From Dipteris shenzhenensis (Eukaryota; Polypodiophyta; Polypodiopsida; Gleicheniales): a stretch of 64,000 nt of DNA. The stretch's first letter is position 1; each line of letters begins with the position of its first letter. The translations under genes and the position numbers were made by a program. Of this stretch, positions 20,962 through 32,100 are shown piece by piece. The notes below the pieces were generated by a model, which searched no databases, was not told the DNA's origin, and worked only from the letters and a program-made list of their open reading frames with translations. The stretch lies in assembly GCA_047967505.1 (NCBI GenBank), contig CM106540.1. One strand, given 5' to 3'.

Positions 20962-23922
20962 CTACTCCTCAGGATCAGCTCTCATGCCAATAGTTGCAAG
21001 TATGCTCTCGTGATCCGCCACTGCAAGGCGCCATCGTGGAGTGGACGTCGCCTTGCGAGTGCGAACACGACTCAAAGTAATCTTGATCCCAACAACAAGA
21101 TGAGAATACATGTATGCCTCCTGATCTGCCATGTACTCCTGGAACTCAATATAGCGACCACGCCTCTGTATCTGCTGAAAATAGTGGCCACCGACAATCA
21201 TGCTATGAGCATTGAAGTGCATCCCATGCCCATCCACTGTATCCTCATTCAGCACACTCTTCAGCATAGAGCATCGCAACAAGTAATAATCCACACCCTC
21301 CTCATTGCCCTCCGAAGCAATAACCGCGAAGATATCACCAATACGCAAAATATCTGTAAGCTGGTCATAATCTCTAGAGGAACTGAATCCCGCATCCTGA
21401 TCATCATGTATCTCCTCCCAAGGCTGGAAGGGAGAAAGCACTCGCCGTACCCATGGATCGGCCCATGGTATCATGGAGCACCCTCCCCAATCATCATCAA
21501 TGCATGCAGAGCAAAAACATGCAAACCGTCGAGAAAAGATCGCAGGGTGAGACTCACCTACACTCCTGATGGAATGGAAATCAAGAGTGCCAGGCACAGA
21601 ACGACAATCGAAAGGCCTCGACCGATCAAGACTCCCAATGTCCACGCACCAAAAATACCGGCTCACCACCCTATCGTCACGCGACTGAAACGAGGACGTA
21701 GCACTAGTGGATAAGTGCTGGCTGCACCACCGCACCACATCATGTGCATCCTTGAAGCGATCGGCACTGTGACGCAACTGGTATCGACGCAAAGCACGCT
21801 TCACGCAAGCACCTGCACCATCGTGCTCTCCCTTACCGTGCCCTGTCTCGAAGTAGCTCCATGTGATCGGAATGCCTGTCTCACGGTGCCATCTGCAGAA
21901 CCAATAAAACTGTCTAACGGATTTGAACTGACCGCCGCAACCGTCTGACCAAATCCAGCGCCGCTGCCATGTGACACCATGATCCCTCAAGAAACTATCA
22001 TGCAAAGTGAAGCAATGCTGCACAAAATGGGCATCATGCGATCGATCATCACTAATGTAGAAGTGATACTCTCGCACAATGATGCGTGAGTCCATGGTGC
22101 TATCAATGCCATCCACATGAGCCTGTGCATGACGATAGCTAATGTGCACAAATATAGCAACCTGCAATATGGCATTGAAAAAAAAATATGACTATTGAAA
22201 TAATTCAATATAATGAGGCGGGGAAAAAATCAATACTCAATCACACGTCACCTGTTCGGAGAAATAATACTCCGATTGGATCTCATGCTGTGGTGCAAAG
22301 GTGTAATTCTCCGCAAAGTCCACCACTGAGACAACCACCCCTATAGGAAATGTCCTCAAACATGCACGAAACTGACGATCCTCCCATTTCGCAGTGTGCG
22401 AGTGGCGTATGTAGCGGTACAGCTTCCCTCGAAAACAGTCAATGAATACAACACGTGGTGTCTCCTTTTCCACAAGCTGCAACCTCCTCGACTGTGCACC
22501 ACCATCTAATGTCAAGGTACAGTACTCATACTGCTGCCAACAAACCATCTGCACATCACAAGTATCTAGTGCAACTCGTGGCACTCTGGCAAAGTCACCA
22601 CACAAAGTACACGTGCCTTCCACACAATCAAGGGAGTGGAATAAGGCATCACCATCTCGTGTACACAATATGGAATGAATGAAGTCGCGAGGGCTAGTAG
22701 GAACCACTCCCCTATGACCATCAAGGGAACGGAATACGTCATACATCAATCCAAAATCCACATGGTAGCGACAACAGCATGTGTCACGCTCCTGAGAGCA
22801 TCGCACAAACCATGGCCTGCATCGCTCAAATGACCTCTGCCCAATCTTGAACTCCAGGTGCGCCTCTACAAACTGAGTGTACAACTCAGTCTGGGTACAC
22901 TCCAAAAAACATGCACCATGCTCAATGTACACACCGCGTGACACCCTCTTCCGCAATGCCTTCTTGAACACCGGGGATGCTCTGCAATGCTCCTCCCAAA
23001 ACTGTTGTATGAAGGACCTAGTGGAATCATCCAACAATCGATCGCAGCGAGGTGCACGACCACTCGAAGCCCAAAGAGCATCAGTCTCACTATCCTCTAG
23101 ACTCTGCCTCCTAATGATGCCTGCTCGCAATGTGCGCGGTGCAATCTGAAGAAGACGTGAAGCGGTACGCACATGGCCTATCATATGAGGTCTACTAATG
23201 GCAGCCACAATAGCACGACGTGCTGCCAAGGCATCACTGGAGTTCCTATGCTTAATAGAAGCATAGGAACGTCGAACACTGCTAAGGACCTCGCTAGATA
23301 CAACCCTATCTCTACGTGCACCAAGACCAGCAAGCCTCCTACACTCTACCAAGTCAGGGTGATCAATCAGGGACGTAAGAAGAGAAGACTGCGAAGCTGG
23401 CGTGAGGTCACAAAAAAAAGACTGCACAATCTTGCTAGCACGACGACGGATAGTGGACTTCGGCAAGTCACGTCGTGAAGCAACACTGCTGCTGCAAGGT
23501 GGGGCAACGGGATCAATGGGAGATGGTAGGGTGGACGGGGGAAGGGAGGCGCCAAGCGGAGCGGGGGGAGGGGGAGGGGGGAGGGTGGAGGGGGAAGAGG
23601 TAGAGGTGGAGGCCAAAATGTAGGTGGCTAGGGGAAGGGCGGAGGCTAGAGGTAGGGGAGCGGATGAGCATGGGGGGACAATGGAGGTGGGGGTGGGGGT
23701 GGAGGTGGGATGTAGAGGTAGAGCTGGAGGTGGATCAGTGGTGGCAGCGCGAGCTCGAGCTCTAGAGGCTCTCTTGCGCTCACGAGCCTTCCGTTTGCGC
23801 TCCTCGTCAATGAGATTTGGGGGGGGGTTCCTACATCTTTCACGTCTACTAGCTCTACGGCTTTGAGAACCCATTCTCAATGAAAGTAGGATGGAAGGTG
23901 TGACAAAGTGATGAGGAGGCAA
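20962..23922 (-). CDS. DDE-like transposase of the 15-kb transposon (two exons, about 956 aa)
   Basis: Minus-strand join 23922-22252 and 22161-20962, with a 90-bp intron (GTGACG..TTGCAG) in phase 0 joining ..YYFSEQ to VAIFVHIS. The next Met, at 23874, may be the true start because the TATA box lies only about 40 bp before 23922. The first 160 residues are basic, then Pro/Ser-rich. Next come a helical region (160-360), Cys/His clusters (TCCCRYH at 381-387; C433, C438, C441), and an RNase-H-like core. Candidate acidic residues are D535 in VVDFAENY, D630 in WSDGCGGQFK, and E669 or D671 in HGKGEHDGAGA. I know this DFAENY / WSDGC..QFK / HGKG..DG pattern only from unnamed eukaryotic proteins and do not assign a named superfamily. 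It should cut and join the TIRs in the nucleus. No internal stops were seen. Confidence 0.85.
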
Positions 23923-23960
23923 GAATGGCTAAGAATGGGTGAAATGAACCAAAACGTGGT

Positions 23961-23968
23961 GTCTTATA
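23961..23968 (-). promoter_or_regulatory. TATA box of the transposase gene
   Basis: The minus strand reads TATAAGAC from 23968. A start about 30 bp downstream would fall near 23937, leaving a leader of about 15 nt to the first ATG or about 60 nt to the Met at 23874, which favours the latter. The right palindrome array lies about 140 bp upstream. Confidence 0.5.
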
Positions 23969-24104
23969 GAGAGCCTCAACTCATCCACTAGATTGCTCTT
24001 AGATTGCTCTTCATTATTATTGGTGGAGAGGTGCTAAGATTGATACTAATTGGCTTAGTTTTGGTGGAGAGGTCTGCTATGCCGAGAGCCGCGATCAGAG
24101 CTTA

Positions 24105-24243
24105 TACCTCGATCGAGGTATTTAGTGCATTGCGCATGCATGTATGTATGAACCTCGATCGAGGTATCTGTATGTCTCCTCGGTCACATACCTCGAACGA
24201 GGTAATGTATGCCTCACCCATCATATGTACCTCGATCGAGGTA
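24105..24243. promoter_or_regulatory. Right palindrome array (4 TACCTCGATCGAGGTA sites)
   Basis: Copies lie at 24105-24120, 24152-24166 (first base changed), 24189-24204 (ACCTCGAACGAGGT variant) and 24228-24243. Spacing is 37-47 bp, close to the left array's 30-54 bp. The array is upstream of the transposase promoter, mirroring the left array's position in front of the other gene. Confidence 0.9.
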
Positions 24244-24249
24244 TTGTAT

Positions 24250-24640
24250 GCATCGCACATCGTCATGTGTATGCATCTGGCTGATGTGGCACCATGCATG
24301 GTCATGATGTGGTGATATAGTCTCTTCCTGCATGGTCATGATGTGGTACTGGGCATGACGAGTTGGCATTCATGAGGTGGTAGATGACATGGCAAATTGA
24401 GGTGAAGGGATTGGTGACGTGGCCAGGAGAGGAGGTATGCCAAGGTGGCATTGTGTGATCACATGGCTGATGATGTGGAATGATGAGGTGGCACATGTGG
24501 CAGCACGTGTGGCAATGTAAGGTGACATGGCAAGGAGTGATGTCACATCTGCTTGATGAGATGGCACCACGTGGTCTAACAACGTGGCATGGTTTTGATG
24601 ACTCAGCCTTCCACATGGGCAGCATGCAGACTCCAAAGGC
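24250..24640. repeat. GATGTGGCA-type degenerate repeat
   Basis: Words of the form GATGTGGCA, ACATGGCA and CACGTGGC recur every 10-25 bp. The spacers of the left palindrome array also use GTGGCATG, so this may be an old extension of the same subterminal repeat. Confidence 0.6.
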
Positions 24641-24677
24641 TTGCCACTAGGATCGGTGATGCTCCTAGCCTACCTCA

Positions 24678-24721
24678 CCAAGCCTAATACCAAGCCTACC
24701 TTGTCTTGGTATTAGGCTTGG
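24678..24721. repeat. Perfect 17-bp inverted repeat with 10-bp loop
   Basis: CCAAGCCTAATACCAAG (24678-24694) and its exact complement (24705-24721) flank CCTACCTTGT. A strong hairpin could form in DNA or in RNA of either strand. It is not followed by a T run that would suggest a Pol III terminator. Confidence 0.85.
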
Positions 24722-24724
24722 GTG

Positions 24725-25484
24725 GCCCTTTTTCACCCACAAAAGGGAGATTTCACTCTTGGAGGCCATATCGTACGTTTCCCTTGCTCAAATTTAACCA
24801 AAATTTTTTCCTCTTATTCATCATGCAGAGGACTAAAAATATTGACATTTTTGAAATGTTTGGTTATGTTTGAGAATTACTAGATTTATTTTTAATATTC
24901 TTTGTTAATCCTCTGAGGAGTAAAAGTAAAAATTAAACTTCAATCTTCCTAAATCTAACCGTTGGATTTGGGATTTGATGATTCAACCACACACCCTTAT
25001 GTGCCTACTAACCTTCCACCGAATTGGATTTGCTTAATTATTCAAAATACTAAAAAAATGTGGTGTGCTACTAAAATGCATGTATTTTATGACTTTATTT
25101 ATTATAAATAATTATTTATAATTAGATAAATCATTCAAAAAATTACCAATAAATCAAGTTAAGCTCTACATAATGTAAAGAGACCACTTACAAAGTTTCA
25201 ATAACATTTAATCTAAAATGAGTGAGAAATTTAGAATTTTATATGACACTCTTTGTTCGTGACAAACGTGTGACCACCCTGGAACCATGCCGTGTGACAC
25301 AAAGAAATTTTTTGTGTGTGCATCGAATTTTCGATCAGACTATACGATTGTGTGCACAATAGCAACTGTGATGTTGTGTCAGAAGACTTCAGAGACTAGA
25401 TCCATAGGGAAGTAGGTGAGATTTGCATTTTTGTGTGCTAAAAAGCTTGTTTTTCCACCTCCTTAGGATTGGGGAGTGAACAAA
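24725..25484. other. Right subterminal region, no gene
   Basis: AT-rich DNA without a credible frame between the hairpin and the right TIR. A TGTGTGACAC-like word recurs near 25270 and 25300. Nothing else recognised. Confidence 0.4.
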
Positions 25485-25513
25485 AAGTGGACACCCTTAG
25501 CTTGCTACTTCCC
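25485..25513 (-). repeat. Right terminal inverted repeat
   Basis: A 29-bp inverted copy of 10419-10447, ending GCTTGCTACTTCCC and followed by TACT (25514-25517), which matches the left flank. Confidence 0.85.
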
Positions 25514-25986
25514 TACTCTTAAAGTTACTGGGCTCGGAGAATCGATCCTAGCCTTTGGATCAACCTCCTCTACATGCAAAAAATTGGTGGCTGGCTGCTT
25601 CGGGAGGCGCCCATCACATCAAGGTAAAAACCTCCCATAGCGTATGACGTGTTGAAAACTTCTCCACTCACTCATCACATCACAATCAATTTTAAACAAA
25701 AATACCCTCCTTGCCCCCATCGACTTTGACGACCTACCGCGTGGCACTTCTACCTGAGGGAAAGGCCTCCCCTAGCAACCATCTGATGATAAACTCATCT
25801 ATCATGATCAACGGCTTGCGGATGCAGCGCAATCTGGGCCGTTGATCATGATGATTATTTAGACCATTAATTACTTGAACCAGCACGATTGACGACTACC
25901 CATGTTTTAAGTTCCTTTTGGGGTACTGACGTAGTGTCATTCTTTTGCTCAAGGCTCAGCCACTCCGAGATTATATAAGATCTGAG

Positions 25987-26113
25987 ATGTTGGTTCTATC
26001 GTTGCTGGGATTGCTGGTCGCCCGTCTCTTCTACGTTTTTTGGGGAACATCCAGACCCCATCCCCCACTTTCCATGACACGTTCCTTCAAAACACTCATC
26101 GTCCTGGGTTCAG
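25987..26113 (+). CDS. ALG14 exon 1
   Basis: Starts at ATG 25987, codes for the membrane anchor and the first half of the glycine-rich loop (..IVLGSG), and ends in phase 1 before GTCAGC. An upstream in-frame extension lacks an ATG. A TATATAAG at 25972 is too close to the ATG to serve this start as a TATA box. Confidence 0.9.
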
Positions 26114-29100
26114 GTCAGCTGCGCAGCCAATCTCCATTGTGACAAATCGCAGCATTAACTCCATTTTTTGCGTCGAATTATCATTTCGTATCTGCCCAAT
26201 GACGATTGTGAAGACATTCAGTTTCTCTTCCCCATTTATCTCGACTGGATGAAGTGCCTGAATGGAACTCAACTGAAAGCTGAACCGAAAAAATCTGAAC
26301 TGAAAACGAGAGAGAGGGGGAAACAGGACAAAGAGGGAAGATGCAGGTACCTTTCAAAAATCATAGCGAGAACACAGGGCAGAACATGTTGGCGCCTCCC
26401 CAAAAATATTGCGAGCGAGGGTCTGCATCTGGGACACGCATCAGATGACCTGCACAGGACTATATCCTCGTTCCAATGGTTCACTTTCTGGATGGCTGCC
26501 AGGCGATCCCATTTAGGAGGCGTTCTCGTCATTCCCTTTGAGCGTCCATATAAACATGTCCCTTTCTCATCACGTTCAGACAAATTCCAAGGTAGTCTAT
26601 GAATGCTCCATGGTGAGCAAGTTTGTATCACAAGCATTGAAACTATAAAAGTAGCCACTGGAGCTTGAAGATTGAAGCGCTCTCCAATTGTGCCCTCGCT
26701 ACCTCTGATAGATTAGGCCCCAGCAAAGATTGCCATACATTCCCTTTGGGCGGACCAAGAAGTCAAAGCGAAGAGACTCGGTCCAGGGATCTTGGAAATG
26801 AGCGTTAAAGCACTGCCGCTCAAGTCTAGCAAATGCGGTGTATCCCTACTCAGTTGAGCCTGCATCACCGGTCACATTGTGAAAATCAAAGAAGAGAAAA
26901 GAACCTGCAGCAGTACTCAGTCGAGCCTGCATCACTGGTCGCATTGTGAAAATCAGAGAAGAGAAAAGAACCCCCAAACATGAGTAGGATGTGACGATGT
27001 CGACTGGTAGATCGTCCATTGTGAACTGCTTTGTGCATGGCTACTGTGGATGTATTGAAGATCATAAACCCATATCCTTGAGATCTGTAAGTAACCTAGA
27101 AAGATGTGTGGAGTACTCAGGGAAAGGCTATGATAAAAGGGGATGCCATGATATGTAGTGTGTACGGATGGTGTCATGGTGTGCGTTTTGTGGTGGGGGG
27201 TGGATATACTAAAGAGAAGATAGGTGTTGTCAACTCTTGGTGGTGGTGGAGAGACGGAGAAGTCAGTGATGTGGGGGGCGAAGGCAAGGGATCCCATGAG
27301 GGAGTTAATTATGTTGGAGCCCCCCCCACCCCATGTGGAAAGCAAGTAAATCCACCTGAGGAAGCCCATCGGTCCAGACCATTGTATATGACAAGCTGAT
27401 GTATCTTTCCCATGTCCAAGAAAGCGTGCCCGTAAAAATTGAGTGGGACTTGCTTGCTTGCAGATACTTGTGCCTCATCTAGATCAGTATCCGGCAATAA
27501 AATAGAGTCATCTTGGAAATTAATAAGTGATATTTGTTGTGTACCCGCTCCGCATTGAAGTCCCCAACAAGGAGAGCTTCCCCGCAGCTCACGAAATCCA
27601 TGATGTTTGGATATAGGGCTGTGTAGGGTGAAGTCGCAGCTTCCTCACGTAGATCTCTGGGAATGTGGGAGGTCTCGGGAGAAGAGGTTTTGTTAAGAGG
27701 TGTGCCATATTCGACTTTAAAAAAATCTGGAATGTGTCACGCCTCTTAATAGATATCATCCTTGCGAGAGATGATCCTGATCCACACACTCCATGTGTCT
27801 CCCGAATTTCATTTGTGTATGCTATCTCCCATGTGTATCCACTGACTATAGGCAAAGGCCGCTTCGGACTTTGATGGGTCTTTGTGTAGACTCATAGACA
27901 TTGTAGTTGGAGTGCCAAATGCTCGTCGAAGGCCTATTTGAAACCGCCCATCTCCAACCACTGCCCACTTCACCTTGTTGCGAGCGATGTCGCGCTTTGT
28001 TGAAGGTTGTGCCTCTCCTCTACCTGTAGAGCTGTGAGGTCCTCATTCAAATGGATCTAGGGTGGTCCCGTGAAATTATCTGCCTGTACAGTGCTGCAAG
28101 GTCAGTCACTGAATCGAACGATAAGAGGTTGCTCCCCAGTGAGATCCCGTCCTATGCACCATGCATCTCAATCCCATGCTCCAGCACTCCCAGGGTGGAA
28201 TCAAGAAGCTGGTCGCATTGTCGATGATAGTGGTGGAGGTGTGAGGGTTCCCTTGAACTTTGATGTTGAGAGCCTCATTGGCTCAGTAGAAGTTGTATGA
28301 TGATTGCCAAGATTTGAGCTCCAAGATTCCATACATAAGAAAGATTACATACATAAAATCTAACCCAACACTGTTTCATCTAGTTCGTACGTTACGAATG
28401 TCCAAACTTATCCAAATCTAGTTGTTCGTCTCATGGACAGCAATGTTGTTTCAGGCTAGTGTGTTTTTGCCTTTGGCGTTGAAGTGGTCAAATACGGCTT
28501 TCTTGATGAGACCACGTTGCCGGCTGGCATTCTTTGGCAAATTCTTGAGTGTTATCAACGCAGGTAGTTTCACATATTTCCGAAGAGTCGATTGCAGAAC
28601 CAATAATAAACCCCGCCCTGTGTGGATGGAACCCACATCCAACCTAGGTGCTATAGCTGGGTGGTCGGATTCCAACAATGGTGGCCGAAACGGCAGGCTT
28701 CGTAGGCTCTTATTTCGTGACGTCCACCCATTTGAATGTCCCTTCGATGCCTATTGTATGGTGGCAATTGGTGCCTACACTACTGGTCCATTGCTCGAGG
28801 CTGCCCATGGCAGCAAGCTCCTTACAAACCTGTAAGTATCTCGGCTATTGGTGCCTCCACTACTGGCCCATTGCTTGAGGCTACCGCTGCTACTACGGCA
28901 GCACGCTCCTTACAAACCTGTAGTATCTCATGACTGAGGCTAGGGATAAAACGTTCCTACTCCATCTGTCGTGCACGTAGGCGATGAGCCTCCATGTCGA
29001 GCTGCTCCTAGGCCTCAGGTGGAATATGGTGTGATTGATGTGACCGATATGGATAAGTTATGAAGGGGAGCTGAGTGAGTGGGAGGGATAGGGGATAGGG

Positions 29101-32100
29101 GTAGGGATGAAAGAAGCTTGAGAGTGGTGTGGCGACATCTGGGAGATAGCTGAGGTGAGCCCAACTGTAGGGAGAAAGGGTGTTTGGCTAAGGGGTAGGG
29201 GTGACGAAAAAGAGGAGTACTGTAAGAAGGCATAGGGGGTATGGTGGAAGTCAGACTAGAACGGCATGTTGGGGTCGGTGCTAATGCTGACACCTATGCT
29301 AATGCCAATGCCAAAGCTAAGGTGGTGTTGTTGATAATGATGGTGCTGCTGCTGATGATGACGCTGACGCTGATGCTGAGGCTAGGGCTGATGTTGAGGC
29401 TGTTGCTGCTGCTAGCTTTTGCACAGCTGTATTGCTCGATTGTAGACAGTTGTGATTGCGTCGGTTGTTGATGTCATCAGTCTCTCCTTTTGGTGGTTGT
29501 TTGAGCTGCTGATTTTTTTGCTTCTTCCTTCTTTTCTCCTTCCTCTCATTTTGCCACATTGCCTTTGCTGTTTTTTTCCATTTTTGTTAAAGGTTTCTTA
29601 CTGAATTATGGGGGGAAGAAGGGCACAAACCCCTTCACACCCTTCTGTGAGAAGTGCAGCGGAAATGAACGGAAGAGAGAGAGAGAGATAGCACGCCTCA
29701 CACTGAGAAGGAGAGAAAGGCGCAGGAGAAATGCAAATGATCTTTGGAGAAAACCCCACTACAACCAGGGGAAAACTTCGAAACCAACGGGCTGCTTCAG
29801 AGCTCAGACAGACAGCTCAACAACCACGAACACGGGAGGCACAGAGAGGAGTGGATGAACTGCTCCACAACTCTCCCCGAGCACTCCTCTACAAGGCAGG
29901 CAAAGCTGCTCCGGATCTGCTCAACTGAGCTGGCAATGATGCTGCACAAGATGCTCCAAAGAGGGCTGAGGGGGGGCCTATATATAGCCCCCAGCCCCTC
30001 CCTAGTCGGGTAGGGTAGACTGGTTGACCAGCCTGCAAGGTGGCCGACCCCACAGACCAGCATGCCGACTCAAAGGGGCGTGGGCCGACCTGCCCTATAA
30101 AAGGGCCTGGTAGCAGCCCTGCAGGGGTCTGCTTTGGACCGACCCCCTAGGCGCCTCCATAGCTGACAGCCCTGCCTCCTAGGCACCTCCATAGCCGACA
30201 GCCCTAAGGGAGAGCCTCTCCTCCTGCCCCTCAACACTGATCAGGCTGCAGCCCTACAGCACACACGTAGGGACCAGCATACCCTAGACTATCCTCACAG
30301 GGGGGAGGGGCACACCCACGGGCCACAACATAGGCCCTCACTCTCTACGCTACCCTCACTGGGCAGGCACACCCACAAACACTGTCCCTCTCTCATTAGC
30401 AGATGTTGATCTCTAACACCCCCTGTGAGCTCTTGGATGGAATAGAGACGCCAAGGAGCTGGGTGCACCATTGGAAGAACTGGAGGAATCCATCGTGTGA
30501 TGCTCCACCGCGGAAGACTGCCACAGGTACTATCGAAGAAGCCCCTTCATGGCACGAAATGCCTCAGCACGGTCACTGAAAAGCTGAAACTGTTGCTCCC
30601 AGGTCACAGGTGCTAGGTACACGCCTTTGGTCTGGTAATGGTACACTGGGTCAATTGGTACAACAACCCAACTGCTTGTACTGGTACATGACTCCAACAG
30701 AGGATCCTGGAACAATAATCCAGCTGATATTGCCTCTGGTGCATGTATCTCAGAGCTTAGATAGCCCCCTCTTAAGCCCCCTCTCAAGTCCAAACTGGTC
30801 TACTGTCACTAGATCGATGAACTTCAATGCTCCAATGACAACGGGCATATAACAGCTCACAAGGATACCCCCTCTGAATCTGCCAGGTCATAACGTACAA
30901 ACAAAATAGAAATTGGTAACAAACCGCCACTTGAGTCAGCGGGAAGTTCCGCTTGAAACCTTGCCTCGATAAATGACTCCCTGCTCAGTGCACTTGAGCG
31001 GCAGGTCCTGTTGCTAGAAACAAGCAAGCAATCCTCCATCTGGATCCGGAAAGCCTGCTGGCAGTGCGTGTGACTAGAAGGCTAGAGTATACGTGGTCGC
31101 ATCAGTCACACTATTGGCTACCTGGTTACTGGACCCCTCTGCGTTTTGTTGGGGATGTTGACGCCAATAATGACCTTTCTGGCCACATCGGTTGCACGTA
31201 TGAGATGCCTTGAGAGCGTCTCTTTCCTCAGCTGTCAACTGCTTTCTTCCTCTTTGATCTGTAGGCCATCTTCTCTTGGTGGTATTGATGCCCTATGGGC
31301 CCTGGTATGTGCCTTGTAGGCATAGTTATAGGCACTTTAATGTTCCAGTGCCTTTTATGCCACATAGGACACTTAGTCCTATGTGACACCTAGGACATTT
31401 AGTCCTAGGGTCTTTTTCATGTACTTTGTACTTGCTTTCTTTTCATTATTCTAGTGAGACAATTTTGCTTGTAGTGTCCTTGTACTTTGCTTCTCTCCGC
31501 ACTTTGACCCTACAGTGGTATCAGAGCAAGTTACCCTGCTTGTGAGCTTGACCCTCTCCATTCCAAGCTTGGGAGAACCCCTCCGTACATCTCTCACTAG
31601 TCATCCGTACAACTCTCGTTAGTTACCTTTATTTGTGTCGTACCCCCTACGCCTGTTAGTCGTACGTACCTGCAGCAAAAGCTTGGAGCGTCGCACTACC
31701 TTTGTTCGTACAACGTCGTACCTACGCTGTCATTCGTACAACATTGCGCTGTACAGCTGCTTACCGTACATGTCCGTACAGGTGTACATGTGCAGCCCAG
31801 CCTGCAGACCATTCATACCATTCTCCTTCTCTGTACATTTGCATAGTCATCTGCTGTACGTGCTTCCATCGCCTGCCCATCAGCTTCGAATCAATAGCCG
31901 TACAAGGTTGCCATTCATCCGTACAACTGTACGGCTCTGTCGTACAACAGCTTGTCAAGCGTTGACACCTACGACAGTACCTGCTTCGCTGCAGTCTAGT
32001 AGTTGGTTCATTTGCTGGTCATTTAGGGCTTTTGCCAGCAGGCGGCCATTTTGCAGAGAAATCGGGGCTTTTGCATTTGGGCTACGATTTTGTAGGAGAA

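Larger units (their letters stand above)
10419..25513. mobile_element. 15.1-kb DNA transposon with TIRs, TSD, transposase and RING-H2 cargo
   Basis: The left end (10419-10447) and right end (25485-25513) are inverted copies of one 29-bp sequence with a single mismatch, containing GTAGCAAGCTAAGGGTGTCC. Each is bordered by TACT (10415-10418 and 25514-25517), giving a 4-bp target-site duplication. Inside are two convergent transcription units. On the plus strand, a coiled-coil gene plus a RING-H2 ORF starts at the left; on the minus strand, a spliced DDE-like transposase starts at the right. Arrays of the palindrome TACCTCGATCGAGGTA sit just inside both ends, upstream of both genes. The ends do not start CACTA, and the transposase does not look like hAT, MULE, PIF or Tc1/mariner. 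I cannot assign a superfamily. The coding frames and TIRs are intact, so the element may be young or active; this is inference. Confidence 0.85.

Noticed and set aside
20857-21714. Plus-strand 285-codon frame
   Set aside because: It is the antisense shadow of transposase exon 2; the minus frame has the conserved motifs and proper splice sites.
10419-25513. CACTA (En/Spm), hAT, MULE or Helitron identity
   Set aside because: Ends start GGGA rather than CACTA, the TSD is 4 bp rather than 3, 8 or 9, there is no Rep/helicase gene, and the transposase lacks the marks of those families.
10411-25531. GTTACTGGG on both outer flanks as a longer TSD
   Set aside because: The word occurs near both ends (10413 and 25524) but not directly at the right TIR, so it cannot be the duplication; TACT is adjacent at both ends.
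25945-25986. Upstream extension of ALG14 exon 1
   Set aside because: The frame is open but has no ATG; the first Met at 25987 gives the normal membrane-anchor N-terminus.
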